Of a DNA stretch of 64,000 bases, positions 8,098 to 16,973 are shown piece after piece. Below the pieces are notes generated by a model, which was not told the origin of the DNA, did no database searches, and saw only the letters and a list, made by a program, of their open reading frames with translations. This stretch comes from an uncultured Clostridia bacterium (lineage in GTDB: Bacteria; Bacillota; Clostridia; Oscillospirales; Ruminococcaceae). The stretch spans positions 124,001 to 188,000 of the forward strand of contig CALWNQ010000002.1 in NCBI GenBank assembly GCA_944382875.1, written 5' to 3'. How positions within the stretch are numbered: the stretch's first letter is position 1; the number at the start of each line of letters is the position of its first letter. Both the position numbers and the translations under genes were made by a program.

Positions 8098-8862
8098 ATG
8101 ATCTCGATTGATCTCAGCGGAAAACTGGCTATCATCACTGGTGCATCCGGAGAACTGGGCCGTGTGATTGCCCGTACCCTTGCAAAAGCGGGGGCGGATA
8201 TTGCCATCCAATACCTGCATGGGAAGGACCGTGCGGAAGCTTTAGCCGATGAAATCCGAGATATTGGCGTCCGGGCGGAAATTTTCCAAGCGGATATCAC
8301 GAAACTTGCCGATGTTATGGTGATGAAAGATGCCGTCCTTACCAAACTGGGGGAGCCGGATATTGTAGTCGATGCGGCGGTAATTCAATACACCCCATGG
8401 ACGACCGTTCTGGAGCAGCCGATTTCGGATTATGAAAGCCAATTTGCCAGCTGTGTTCTCCACAATGTGAATATGGCCAAAGCCTTTATTCCGGCCATGC
8501 AGCGGAAAAAGTGGGGCAGATTTATCGGAATCAATACCGAGTGTGCTATGCAGGTTTTCCCGGGACAATCGGCATATGCTTCCGCTAAACGCGGGATGGA
8601 CGGGATTTTCCGCGTCCTCGCAAAAGAGGTTGGCGCTGACGGCATTACGGTCAACCAAGTGGCTCCCGGCTGGATGATTTCCGACAACTGGCGTAAAAAT
8701 CCGGGTGACGACAGCGCTTATGCAGCAAAGGTTCCACTTAAACACCGTGGAGAAGACCAAGATATTGCAAACGCAGTTCTTTTCCTTGCTTCGGAGTTAG
8801 CTGGCTTTATCACCGGTGTTTATCTTCCGGTTTGCGGCGGCAACGAAATGCCCTGCATTTAA
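8098..8862 (+). CDS. short-chain dehydrogenase/reductase, 3-oxoacyl-ACP reductase-like
   Basis: A 254-residue classical SDR. The nucleotide loop TGASGELGR (residues 14-22) replaces the common TGxxxGIG, and the YASAK motif holds the catalytic Tyr and Lys (about 161 and 165). The catalytic Ser, 13 residues before the Tyr, appears to be Thr (in GINTECAM). C-terminal VCGGNEM fits the family end. AAAGGCGG is the ribosome binding site. It sits 15 bases after mutS2, in an apparent operon with a kinase and an asparaginase. The substrate is unknown and fatty-acid synthesis is not implied by context. Confidence 0.85.
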   Translation: MISIDLSGKLAIITGASGELGRVIARTLAKAGADIAIQYLHGKDRAEALADEIRDIGVRAEIFQADITKLADVMVMKDAVLTKLGEPDIVVDAAVIQYTPWTTVLEQPISDYESQFASCVLHNVNMAKAFIPAMQRKKWGRFIGINTECAMQVFPGQSAYASAKRGMDGIFRVLAKEVGADGITVNQVAPGWMISDNWRKNPGDDSAYAAKVPLKHRGEDQDIANAVLFLASELAGFITGVYLPVCGGNEMPCI

Positions 8863-8875
8863 AGGAGAATTCCTG

Positions 8876-9862
8876 ATGATTGAAACATCGCGGATTGCCC
8901 GCCCCCTTACCGAAGAAGAAGTAAAGTCTATTTCTGCACATCATTTTCCCAACCAGACTATTCGGGAAATTACGGTACTAAAGGGCGGATTGTTCAACAA
9001 CACTGTCCGGATTGATTATGCCGGTTATCCTTCAGTTGTCCTCCGTGCCGGCCCGGTGCGGAGAGATCTCCTGCTGCCCTTTGAATACAATCTGATGGAG
9101 GCAGAAGCGGAAGTCGACCGCCTGTGCAGTCAGCACAATATCCCCTGTTCCCGACTGTTGGCGGTGGATACATCTAAAAAATTGGTGAACCGCGACTATA
9201 TGTTGGTGGAATATATTCCGTCTGTTTCCCTTTCCGATTCTTCGGTCCCACAATCAGCCAAATCGGAACTTTACCGCCAAACCGGCCGTTATATGGCGAT
9301 GCTGCACAGCATTGGCGGCCCCTGTTTCGGGCGAGTAGCCAAAGTTGTTTCCGGAAAAGGCTTTTCCCGCTGGTCGGAGGCGATACTGGATGAACTTTCG
9401 GACATCGCCCGGATGCTGCGCAAAGAAAATCTGATGGAAGATTCTCTATTGGACGATATTTCTTGTCTTTTTGCCGGCTATTCCCCGCTGTTTGACCAGG
9501 TACAGAAACCGCGGCTGGTCCACACGGATTTGTGGGAAGGCAATGTTCTGGTTCAGGAGGATCACGGGCAATGGAATGTTGCCGCCATTATCGACGGCGA
9601 CCGCGCCTTTTTCGGTGATCCGGATTACGATTTTGCAACCCCCTGGATGATGACCGAAGATTTTATTGCCGGATACGGGAATATCCCAATAGATACACCG
9701 GAGCGCAGCATCAAGCGGAAACTTTACCGGATGCTCTGTGATCTGACGGACGCCTATGTCTGGTATGCCGAATACGAAAACCGGGAAAACTATCTTGAAA
9801 AAAAGGCCGCAGTCGAAACAGCTCTTGCCGAACTGTCCCGCTGCGGAAAGGATTTAAAATGA
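8876..9862 (+). CDS. aminoglycoside phosphotransferase/fructosamine kinase-like protein
   Basis: A 328-residue protein-kinase-like small-molecule kinase. The catalytic loop HTDLWEGNV (HxDxxxxN) and the metal-binding IDGDRAFFGDP segment are the hallmarks of the APH/choline kinase superfamily; the variant with Asp-Leu-Trp-x-Gly-Asn also occurs in fructosamine kinases. AAAGGAG at 8861-8867 supports ATG 8876. The stop overlaps the asparaginase start (ATGA). The neighbouring reductase and asparaginase suggest a small catabolic set, possibly for an Asn- or Asp-linked compound, but this is inference. Confidence 0.8.
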   Translation: MIETSRIARPLTEEEVKSISAHHFPNQTIREITVLKGGLFNNTVRIDYAGYPSVVLRAGPVRRDLLLPFEYNLMEAEAEVDRLCSQHNIPCSRLLAVDTSKKLVNRDYMLVEYIPSVSLSDSSVPQSAKSELYRQTGRYMAMLHSIGGPCFGRVAKVVSGKGFSRWSEAILDELSDIARMLRKENLMEDSLLDDISCLFAGYSPLFDQVQKPRLVHTDLWEGNVLVQEDHGQWNVAAIIDGDRAFFGDPDYDFATPWMMTEDFIAGYGNIPIDTPERSIKRKLYRMLCDLTDAYVWYAEYENRENYLEKKAAVETALAELSRCGKDLK

Positions 9863-10851
9863 AACATTTTGTACTCTTTACCACAGGAGGGACCATCGCA
9901 TCCGTTTCCGGAGAGGATGGTCTCTCCCCTGCTGTTTCCCCGCCTGCGCTTGTTTACGCGGTGGAAACGCTGTCTAAAAAATATCAGATTACCTGCCGGA
10001 ATATCCTGAATCTGGATTCATCAAACATTCAGTCCGAAGAGTGGCAGCTCATTGCCCGCTCGGTTTTCGAGGTTCTGCCCTCCTGTGACGGAGTGGTCAT
10101 CACCCACGGAACAGACACCATGGCATACACCGCTTCGATGCTGACCTTTATGCTGGAAAATTTGCAGAAGCCGGTAATTTTAACCGGTTCTCAGCTCCCG
10201 ATTACCTCCCCGCTCTCAGACGCCATGGGCAATCTCGCAACAGCGTTTGCGGCAGCGGAAGCCGGGATTCCGGGCGTCAGCGTTGCGTTCCACCACAAAA
10301 TTATCCGCGGATGTCGAGCTGTCAAGGTCCGCGCCATGGGGTATGACGCTTTCGCCAGTGTGAACGCTCCGCTGCGCGCCGAAGTATTTGCCAATGGATT
10401 AAAAGTTTATGATTCCTTCCCTGCACCAACAGGCAAAACCGCACTGAACTGCCGGCTTTGCAACGATGTCTTTCTGCTCAAACTAATTCCGGGAACCAAT
10501 CCGGGAATTTTTGACATGCTGGCCAAGATGCCGTACCGCGGCGTAATATTGGAGGCGTTCGGCGCAGGAGGGCTGCACTTCATCCGGCGGGATCTTTCAG
10601 AGAAAATCCGGATGCTGGTGGAAAAAGGAGTGGCCGTTGTGGTTTGCAGCCAGTGCCTTTATGACAGCAGCGATTTCTCCATTTATGAGGTCGGCAGAAA
10701 GATCCTGGAAGCCGGTGCCATTCCAGCCGGCGACATGACCACTGAAGCCGCTGTGACCAAGTTGATGTGGGCGCTGGGACAAACCGATTCCCCGGATTTG
10801 ATCCGGGAAATCTTTGCCGCCAGTTTTGCGGGAGAAATCACACTCGGCTGA
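9859..10851 (+). CDS. ansA: L-asparaginase
   Basis: A 330-residue type I (cytoplasmic-type) asparaginase without a signal peptide. The first catalytic Thr motif TTGGTIAS is at residues 8-15, and the second HGTDTMAYTAS at about 83-93 supplies the Thr-Asp pair; a Lys follows in the expected region. It hydrolyses asparagine to aspartate and ammonia. The start overlaps the preceding kinase gene (ATGA). It ends at TGA 10849-10851, directly abutting the stop of the convergent ZIP gene, and no terminator is seen between them. Confidence 0.9.
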   Translation: MKHFVLFTTGGTIASVSGEDGLSPAVSPPALVYAVETLSKKYQITCRNILNLDSSNIQSEEWQLIARSVFEVLPSCDGVVITHGTDTMAYTASMLTFMLENLQKPVILTGSQLPITSPLSDAMGNLATAFAAAEAGIPGVSVAFHHKIIRGCRAVKVRAMGYDAFASVNAPLRAEVFANGLKVYDSFPAPTGKTALNCRLCNDVFLLKLIPGTNPGIFDMLAKMPYRGVILEAFGAGGLHFIRRDLSEKIRMLVEKGVAVVVCSQCLYDSSDFSIYEVGRKILEAGAIPAGDMTTEAAVTKLMWALGQTDSPDLIREIFAASFAGEITLG

Positions 10852-11646
10852 TTAGCCCAGCATCACATCGAGAATCATCATGACAAGAAATCCGCCGATG
10901 ACGCCGAGTGTTCCGGCGTTGGAGTGATCGCCCAGATGAGCTTCCGGGATGAGTTCCTCTACCACCACATAGAGCATCGCGCCTGCCGCAAAGCTTAAAA
11001 GCCACGGCATGACGAGGGTTGCAGGCCCTGCTGCCATCACAACCAGAATCCCGAATAACGGTTCCACAATGCCGGACAAAGCTCCGTATAAAAAGGCTTT
11101 ACCGCGGCTCATCCCCTCCTGCCGGAGCGGTAGGGTGATAGCTGTACCTTCCGGAAAGTTCTGGATGCCAATTCCGATTGCAAGCGCCATTGCCGCCATG
11201 AATCCGCCTGTTTCACCACCCTGCTGCGATGCTAATGCAAACGCTAGGCCAACCGCCATTCCTTCCGGAATGTTATGAAGTGTCACCGCCAGAAATAGCA
11301 GAGAACTCCGTTTAAGAGACGTGATTTTCCCTTCCGGATTTTTCGCGCCTGGATGAAGGTGCGGCATCAAAGAATCCAATCCCAACAAGAATAAAGCTCC
11401 AAGAACCAGTCCACCGGCTGCCGGAAGCCACCCCGGCATTCCAAGAGCCTCCCCTTCTTCAATCGCCGGAATTAAAAGACTCCATACCGAAGCCGCTATC
11501 ATAACACCAGCCGCAAACCCTAAAAATACCCGTTGAAATGCCGGTTTAATTCCTTGTTTAAAGAAAAAAACGAGCGCGGAACCGGCAGTTGTCATTAAAA
11601 ATGTAAATCCGGTTCCAATGGAAGCCCATAGCAAACTGTTTCGCAT
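10852..11646 (-). CDS. ZIP family metal transporter
   Basis: A 264-residue membrane protein with about eight helices. The family signature is HNIPEGMAVGLAFAL in helix 4 and IGIQNFPEGTAI in helix 5, the metal-binding His/Asn/Glu residues of ZIP (ZupT/GufA-like) zinc and iron importers. The cytoplasmic loop holds a His-containing stretch (MPHLHPGAKNPEG). The start MRNSLLW at 11646 is preferred over an ATG 18 bases upstream because GGGGAGG overlaps that upstream codon and is correctly spaced for this one. It has its own promoter downstream of the argF terminator. Confidence 0.88.
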   Translation of the reverse strand: MRNSLLWASIGTGFTFLMTTAGSALVFFFKQGIKPAFQRVFLGFAAGVMIAASVWSLLIPAIEEGEALGMPGWLPAAGGLVLGALFLLGLDSLMPHLHPGAKNPEGKITSLKRSSLLFLAVTLHNIPEGMAVGLAFALASQQGGETGGFMAAMALAIGIGIQNFPEGTAITLPLRQEGMSRGKAFLYGALSGIVEPLFGILVVMAAGPATLVMPWLLSFAAGAMLYVVVEELIPEAHLGDHSNAGTLGVIGGFLVMMILDVMLG

Positions 11647-11682
11647 TCCGCAAAACCTCCCCATTTCTGTTACAGTCTTTTT

Positions 11683-11711
11683 ATCCTATGCGGTACTGTC
11701 CAAAATTGCAA
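11683..11711 (-). promoter_or_regulatory. probable sigma-A promoter of the ZIP gene
   Basis: Read on the minus strand: TTGCAA (11711-11706), 17-bp spacer, TAGGAT (11688-11683). It overlaps the distal side of the argF terminator. Confidence 0.45.
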
Positions 11712-11765
11712 AAACCCGCCAAAATCGGTCATCTGTTTCCAGTTTTCCGACTTTGGCGGGTTTTA
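11711..11765 (-). terminator. terminator of the arginine operon
   Basis: Arms at 11711-11728 and 11747-11764 form a stem around CCCGCCAAA/TTTGGCGGG with one mismatch and an 18-base loop. It starts 4 bases beyond the argF stop and has T/A runs on both sides, so it could also work for plus-strand transcripts. Confidence 0.8.
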
Positions 11766-11767
11766 TT

Positions 11768-12682
11768 CTATTTATTTTTCGCCATCAGTTTGACCATAAC
11801 CGCTTTCTGCGCATGCAAACGATTTTCTGCTTCATCAAAAATTTCATCTGCATGTTCTTCAAATACTTTGGCGGTGATCTCTTCTTCCCGATGTGCAGGC
11901 AGGCAATGCTGCACCATCGCGCCCGGATTGGCTGCTGCCATTACGTCGTCGTTTACCTGGAAACCGGCAAATGCTTTCTGACGGACAGCCGCTTCTCCTT
12001 CCTGCCCCATCGAAGCCCAGACATCGGTACAGACAACATCCGCTCCGGCTGCCATATCCAGGACATTGCTAGAAATCGAGAAACGATCTCCATACGCCTT
12101 GGCAAAATCCAGTACAAACGGATCCGGACGATAATCGTTCGGGCAGGCAATCGCCACCCTCATGCCAACAGTCAGCGCACCGACAATATAAGAGTTTGCC
12201 ATATTGTTTCCATCGCCGATATAGCAGAGCTTTAAGCCCTCCAGACTGCCCTTATGTTCCCGGACAGTCATCAGATCCGCAAGAATCTGGCAGGGATGGC
12301 AATAATCGGTCAAACCGTTGATAATCGGAATGGAGCCGTATTTGGCAAGGTCTTCCACTTCCTGCTGGGCAAAGGTGCGGATCATAATTCCATCCAGATA
12401 CCGGGAAAGGACACGCGCGGTATCCTGTACCGGCTCTCCTCGCCCAATCTGCAGGTCACGGCTGCTCAAAAAGAGCGCCTGCCCACCAAGCTGATACATA
12501 CCGGTTTCAAAGGAAACGCGGGTACGGGTGGAGGACTTTTGGAAAATCATACCTAGCGTCTGGCCTGCCAGATGATGATGCGTAATCCCATGTTTCAATT
12601 CATATTTCAGCTGATCGGCAAGATTCAGGGTATCCAGAATCTCTTCTTTCGACCAGTCGCTCAATTTCAGTAAATGCTTCAT
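11768..12682 (-). CDS. argF: ornithine carbamoyltransferase
   Basis: A 304-residue enzyme making citrulline from ornithine and carbamoyl phosphate. Carbamoyl-phosphate motif SSTRTR and the ornithine-side motif HCLPAH are present. ATG 12682 is chosen with AAGGAGG at 12688-12694; the longer frame lacks a ribosome binding site. It is the last gene of the argGHCJBDF operon, 11 bases after argD. It ends with TAG followed by a strong terminator. Placing argF beside biosynthetic arg genes points to the anabolic enzyme. Confidence 0.97.
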   Translation of the reverse strand: MKHLLKLSDWSKEEILDTLNLADQLKYELKHGITHHHLAGQTLGMIFQKSSTRTRVSFETGMYQLGGQALFLSSRDLQIGRGEPVQDTARVLSRYLDGIMIRTFAQQEVEDLAKYGSIPIINGLTDYCHPCQILADLMTVREHKGSLEGLKLCYIGDGNNMANSYIVGALTVGMRVAIACPNDYRPDPFVLDFAKAYGDRFSISSNVLDMAAGADVVCTDVWASMGQEGEAAVRQKAFAGFQVNDDVMAAANPGAMVQHCLPAHREEEITAKVFEEHADEIFDEAENRLHAQKAVMVKLMAKNK

Positions 12683-12693
12683 AGAATCCTCCT

Positions 12694-13866
12694 TTATGAC
12701 AAAACATCCCACAGAATCTGCAACCCTTGTTTTATCTCATCATCCGTAATGGTGAGCGGCGGCAGCAGCCGAACCTTATCCTTAGCAGTCAGAACCAGTA
12801 ATCCCTTTTCAAGACAAGCCTTCGCCACCTCAGCAGCTGTTTTCTTTTTCAGCTGGATACCAAGCATCAGCCCTTTACCGGTAACAGATACAACATCCTC
12901 ACAAACCAACAGGCAAGCTTTGAGTTTTTCCCCTTTTGCCGCAACTTCCCGCAGGAATTTTTCGTTGCAGACAGTCCGGAGCACAACATTCGCACCAGCA
13001 CAGACAATTGGGTTGCCGCCAAAGGTCGAGCCATGACTGGAATAACCCATCACCGGTTTGAGCCGTTCCTCCACCAGAAAAGCGCCGATCGGAAGGCCGC
13101 CGCCCAGCCCTTTTGCCAAAGTAGTGATATCAGGATGGACACCGTAATGTTCAGAAGCGAGGAATTTTCCCGTCCGGCCGACACCAGTCTGTACTTCGTC
13201 CGCGATAACCAGAATGTCACGTTCCCGGCAAAAAGCAAACAGGTCTTTGACAAATTTTTCGTCGAGCGGAATCACGCCGCCTTCTCCCTGGATAAATTCC
13301 AGCATCACCGCGCAGACTGTTTTGTCGGTTGCTTTTTCCACCGACTCCATCGAATTCGCTTCCGCATACCGGAACCCTTCGGTGAACGGTCCAAAATACT
13401 GGTGGAAGACATCCTGTCCTGTAGCAGCAAGGGTGGTCACCGTCCGGCCGTGAAAAGAATTGACCAGGGTGATGATCTGATCGCGGCCGGCACCATATTT
13501 GTCAAAGCTGTATTTGCGTGCTGTTTTGATGGCGCCTTCGTTGGCTTCCGCACCGGAATTACCGAAAAACACAGCACTATACCCGGTCTGCTCACAGAGA
13601 GTTTTGGCAAGCTCGTTGTCCGGAATGGTGTAATACAGATTGGAGATATGCGCCAGTTTTCCAGCTTGCTCTGAAACCGCCTTTACCCATTCCGGATTGC
13701 AGAATCCAAGCGAATTGACGCCGATCCCGGAGGTGAAGTCGATGTATTTTTTACCATTGACATCTTTGCAGACAGCGCCCTTTCCGCTCTCGATGCAGAC
13801 ATCAAAACGGTTATAGGTGTTCAGGATGTTTTTCTTATCCTGTTCCTTGATTTTTTGAAAATTCAT
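12694..13866 (-). CDS. argD: acetylornithine aminotransferase
   Basis: A 390-residue PLP-dependent class III aminotransferase converting N-acetylglutamate semialdehyde to N-acetylornithine. The PLP Lys lies in TTLAKGLGGGLPIGA and the Asp in VIADEVQTGVGRTGK. The N-terminus begins MNFQKIKEQDKKNILNTYNR, with the typical xxxxYxR of ArgD. GGAGG precedes the ATG. It lies 12 bases after argB. Confidence 0.95.
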   Translation of the reverse strand: MNFQKIKEQDKKNILNTYNRFDVCIESGKGAVCKDVNGKKYIDFTSGIGVNSLGFCNPEWVKAVSEQAGKLAHISNLYYTIPDNELAKTLCEQTGYSAVFFGNSGAEANEGAIKTARKYSFDKYGAGRDQIITLVNSFHGRTVTTLAATGQDVFHQYFGPFTEGFRYAEANSMESVEKATDKTVCAVMLEFIQGEGGVIPLDEKFVKDLFAFCRERDILVIADEVQTGVGRTGKFLASEHYGVHPDITTLAKGLGGGLPIGAFLVEERLKPVMGYSSHGSTFGGNPIVCAGANVVLRTVCNEKFLREVAAKGEKLKACLLVCEDVVSVTGKGLMLGIQLKKKTAAEVAKACLEKGLLVLTAKDKVRLLPPLTITDDEIKQGLQILWDVLS

Positions 13867-13878
13867 TCCGGTTCCTCC

Positions 13879-14739
13879 TTATTTGAACAGCGTACCAACG
13901 CCTTCGTTGGAAAGGATTTCGATCAGGATGGAGTGTTTAATCCGGCCATCGATGATGCAGGTTTTGGGAACGCCACGACGGACAGCTTCCACACAGCACT
14001 CGATTTTCGGAATCATACCTCCGGAAATGATGCCCTGCCGGATTAGGTGCGGCACTTCGCTGACCTGTACCTCGGGAATCAGGGTGGATTCATCGTCCTT
14101 GTTACGCAGAAGTCCCCGGATGTCCGTCATCAGAATCAGGTTTTCCGCACGCAGTGCAGCCGCAATCTGTGCCGCCGCGGTGTCGGCGTTGATGTTATAA
14201 ACCTGGCCTTCATCATCAGTTGCAACGGTTGCGATGACCGGGATATACCCCTTATCCAGCGCATCCAGCACTGGACGGACATTGACGCTGGTAATCTCTC
14301 CGACATAACCAAGGTCTTCAGCGGCTTGCATCTTCTTCACCCGGATCATCCGGCCGTCGGAACCACAAAGCCCCAGGGCTTGTCCACCATGCTGCTCCAG
14401 AAGCGATACAAGTGATTTGTTGATCTTGCCGGCCAGAACCATCCGAACAATTTCCGCCGTGTCCGCGTCGGTGTAGCGCAGCCCGTTGACAAACCGGCTG
14501 GCAATCCCAACCCGTTTGAGCATCTCGCTGATCTCTGGACCGCCGCCGTGTACCAGCACCGTTTTGATTCCAACCAGGGAGAGGAGGACAATGTCGCTCA
14601 TCACGGCATTTTTCAGCTCTTCGCTGGTCATGGCGTTTCCGCCGTATTTGATGACAACTACTTTATCGTGGTATTTCCGGATATACGGAAGCGCATCGTT
14701 CAAAACCTGCGCTTTTACCACATTGGAGATATTTTCCAT
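13879..14739 (-). CDS. argB: acetylglutamate kinase
   Basis: A 286-residue amino-acid kinase. The phosphate loop KYGGNAM is at about residues 28-34, GGGPEISEML follows near 66, and the C-terminal ATP lobe includes ADTAAAQIAAAL. The start MENISNVVKAQ at 14739 is set by GAGGAGG eight bases upstream; a longer frame to 14790 overlaps argJ. The N-terminal extension helix typical of arginine-inhibited hexameric ArgB is visible in outline, so feedback inhibition by arginine is plausible, as expected for a cyclic argJ pathway. Confidence 0.95.
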   Translation of the reverse strand: MENISNVVKAQVLNDALPYIRKYHDKVVVIKYGGNAMTSEELKNAVMSDIVLLSLVGIKTVLVHGGGPEISEMLKRVGIASRFVNGLRYTDADTAEIVRMVLAGKINKSLVSLLEQHGGQALGLCGSDGRMIRVKKMQAAEDLGYVGEITSVNVRPVLDALDKGYIPVIATVATDDEGQVYNINADTAAAQIAAALRAENLILMTDIRGLLRNKDDESTLIPEVQVSEVPHLIRQGIISGGMIPKIECCVEAVRRGVPKTCIIDGRIKHSILIEILSNEGVGTLFK

Positions 14740-14752
14740 CTGTGCTTCCTCC

Positions 14753-15991
14753 TCAGGAACGATAATCGCCGTTGATCCGGACATAGTCATAGGTCAGGTC
14801 GCAGCCCCATGCGGTTGCAGTTTCCTCGCCGTCGTGCAGGTCAACAAGAATTTTCACTTCGTCTGCTGAGAGAACCTTCTTGGCGATTTCTTCCGAAAAA
14901 TCAATCCCAGCGCCCATCTTGCAGACTTCAATCGCACCGTTTTCCGAAGCAAAGGTGACATCCACCAGATTGACGTCGACATCGGTTTCGGCATATCCGA
15001 TAGCGCAGAGGACACGCCCCCAGTTGGCGTCCGCGCCGAACATCGCCGCTTTGAGCAGTGAGGAATTGATGACCGATTTTGCCACAATTTTGGCCTGTTC
15101 TTTGGAATAAGCGCCAATTACGGTACATTCCAGAAGCTTGGTTGCCCCTTCTCCGTCCTTTGCGATCATCCGGGAGAGATTCATCAACACTGCGAACAGG
15201 GCGTTGACAAAGGTGCGGAAGTCGTCCTCCTGCACCTGGATTTCCGCATTGCCTGCATCGCCGGACGCAAAAATCAAAACCGTGTCGTTGGTGGAGGTAT
15301 CGCCGTCTACGCTGACCATATTGAAAGTTTCATCCACAACCTGTTTCAGCGCAATTTGCAAAAGATCCGGTGTAATCGCCACATCGGTTGTCAGGAAGCA
15401 GAGCATGGTTGCCATATTGGGCATAATCATGCCGGAACCTTTGGCGCAGCCACCGATATGGCAGGTTTTGCCACTCAGTGTAAAGGAAACGGCAACTTCT
15501 TTCATCACGGTGTCGGTCGTCATAATGGCGGAAGCAAAATCCGCGTGGTTTTGGGGAGAAAGCGCCTTAACCAATGCGTCTGCATGCTTTTCAATCGGTT
15601 CCAGCGGCAGCGGCTGGCCAATAACGCCAGTAGAAGAAACCGCAAAATCTTTGTCGGAAAGGCCGGTTGCTTTGGCAGCAATTTTACACATAGCCTCCGC
15701 CTTTTCGATGCCGTCGGCGTTGCAGGTATTGGCAATGCCGGAATTGACAATGATGCCGCGGCAGAAACCGTCCGCGATATTGGCTTTGGTAACGGCAATG
15801 GGCGCGCCTTTCACCTTATTTTGGGTGTACATGCCTGCCGCCGCGCAGTTGTGGTCGGCGAGCAGCATTCCAAGATCCTTTTTGGATTTATTCGCACGGA
15901 TACCGCAGTGAAGGCCGGACGCCGCAAACCCTTTGGCAGCGGTGATACCGCCTTCGACAAACGAGAATCCCTCAAATTGCACCAGTTTCAT
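14753..15991 (-). CDS. argJ: bifunctional glutamate N-acetyltransferase/ornithine acetyltransferase
   Basis: A 412-residue ArgJ that recycles the acetyl group in the cyclic arginine pathway. The autocleavage and nucleophile site is KDGEGATKLLE, where cleavage before Thr yields alpha and beta chains (about residue 190 onward). GCAKGSGMIMPNMATML supplies the oxyanion region. Presence of argJ and absence of argA here fit the recycling pathway. GAGAAACG upstream is a moderate ribosome binding site; the gene is 15 bases downstream of argC. Confidence 0.95.
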   Translation of the reverse strand: MKLVQFEGFSFVEGGITAAKGFAASGLHCGIRANKSKKDLGMLLADHNCAAAGMYTQNKVKGAPIAVTKANIADGFCRGIIVNSGIANTCNADGIEKAEAMCKIAAKATGLSDKDFAVSSTGVIGQPLPLEPIEKHADALVKALSPQNHADFASAIMTTDTVMKEVAVSFTLSGKTCHIGGCAKGSGMIMPNMATMLCFLTTDVAITPDLLQIALKQVVDETFNMVSVDGDTSTNDTVLIFASGDAGNAEIQVQEDDFRTFVNALFAVLMNLSRMIAKDGEGATKLLECTVIGAYSKEQAKIVAKSVINSSLLKAAMFGADANWGRVLCAIGYAETDVDVNLVDVTFASENGAIEVCKMGAGIDFSEEIAKKVLSADEVKILVDLHDGEETATAWGCDLTYDYVRINGDYRS

Positions 15992-16006
15992 AACGTTTCT
16001 CCTTTA

Positions 16007-16954
16007 TTACAGCTGCAGTCCCGTTTCTTCCGGACAGCCAAGCATAATATTCATACATTGAACAGCCGCACCCGAAGCACCTTTCCCCAGGTTGTCAAAC
16101 CGGGCGTTCAGCTGAATCCGTTCGTCGTTGCCGGTGATATAGATCTCCAAGCCATCCCATCCGGAAGCGGCATTCCCGCTCAGAAAGCCACGTGTTTCCG
16201 CTTCTTTCCCAAGCGGCGCGACAGTGACAAATTTGCTGCCGGCATAGTGCTCTGCGTAAAACTCATGCAGAAATTCCACGCTGCATCCGGCGCGCAACAT
16301 GCTGCCATAGACCGGAACCGTGACAATCATTCCGCTGTAATAGTCCGACACAATCGGAGTGAACAGCGGTTCTTTCGCCAGTCCGGTGATGGCGGTCATC
16401 TCTTTCAGATGCTTGTGCTGCTGGTTTAAGCCGTATTCGCGGGGGGCATCCAGTTCGGGGTCGCGGGCTTCCCCCTCATATTCGGCGATCATTTTTTTGC
16501 CGCCGCCGCTGTATCCGGTCAGCGAAAAGGCACAAACCGGATAATAAGCCGGCATAATCCCTTTCTGCACCAGCGGATAGACCAGCGAAATAAAGCCGGT
16601 CGCGTGGCAGCCGGGGTTGGCAATCCGTTTGCCGTTCTGGATCGCCTGCCGGAATTCCGGGGAGAGTTCGGGGAAGCCATAAGCCCAGCCGGGCGCTGTC
16701 CGGTGTGCGGTGGAAGCGTCGATGACACGGGTGTGCGGGTTCTCAATCAGGAAAACCGCCTCTTTGGCCGCCGCGTCAGGCAGGCAGAGAAAAACCAGAT
16801 CTGCCGCGTTCAAAAACTTCTGCCGCTCGGCTGTATCTTTCCGTTTTTCCGGATCGATGGTCAGCAGCTCGATATCATCCCGACAGCCAAGGCGTTCCTC
16901 AATCCGGAGGCCGGTGGTGCCTTCCCTGCCGTCTATAAATACTTTCGTTTTCAA
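16007..16954 (-). CDS. argC: N-acetyl-gamma-glutamyl-phosphate reductase, short form
   Basis: A 315-residue NADP-dependent reductase. The catalytic Cys is in NPGCHATGF at about residue 113, and the N-terminus KVFIDGREGTTGLRI carries a dinucleotide loop of the type-2 short ArgC (about 310 residues; the type-1 form is ~345). It follows argH by 19 bases with AGGAGGAAT before the ATG. Confidence 0.95.
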   Translation of the reverse strand: MKTKVFIDGREGTTGLRIEERLGCRDDIELLTIDPEKRKDTAERQKFLNAADLVFLCLPDAAAKEAVFLIENPHTRVIDASTAHRTAPGWAYGFPELSPEFRQAIQNGKRIANPGCHATGFISLVYPLVQKGIMPAYYPVCAFSLTGYSGGGKKMIAEYEGEARDPELDAPREYGLNQQHKHLKEMTAITGLAKEPLFTPIVSDYYSGMIVTVPVYGSMLRAGCSVEFLHEFYAEHYAGSKFVTVAPLGKEAETRGFLSGNAASGWDGLEIYITGNDERIQLNARFDNLGKGASGAAVQCMNIMLGCPEETGLQL

Positions 16955-16973
16955 GTTGGATTCCTCCTGCCTG

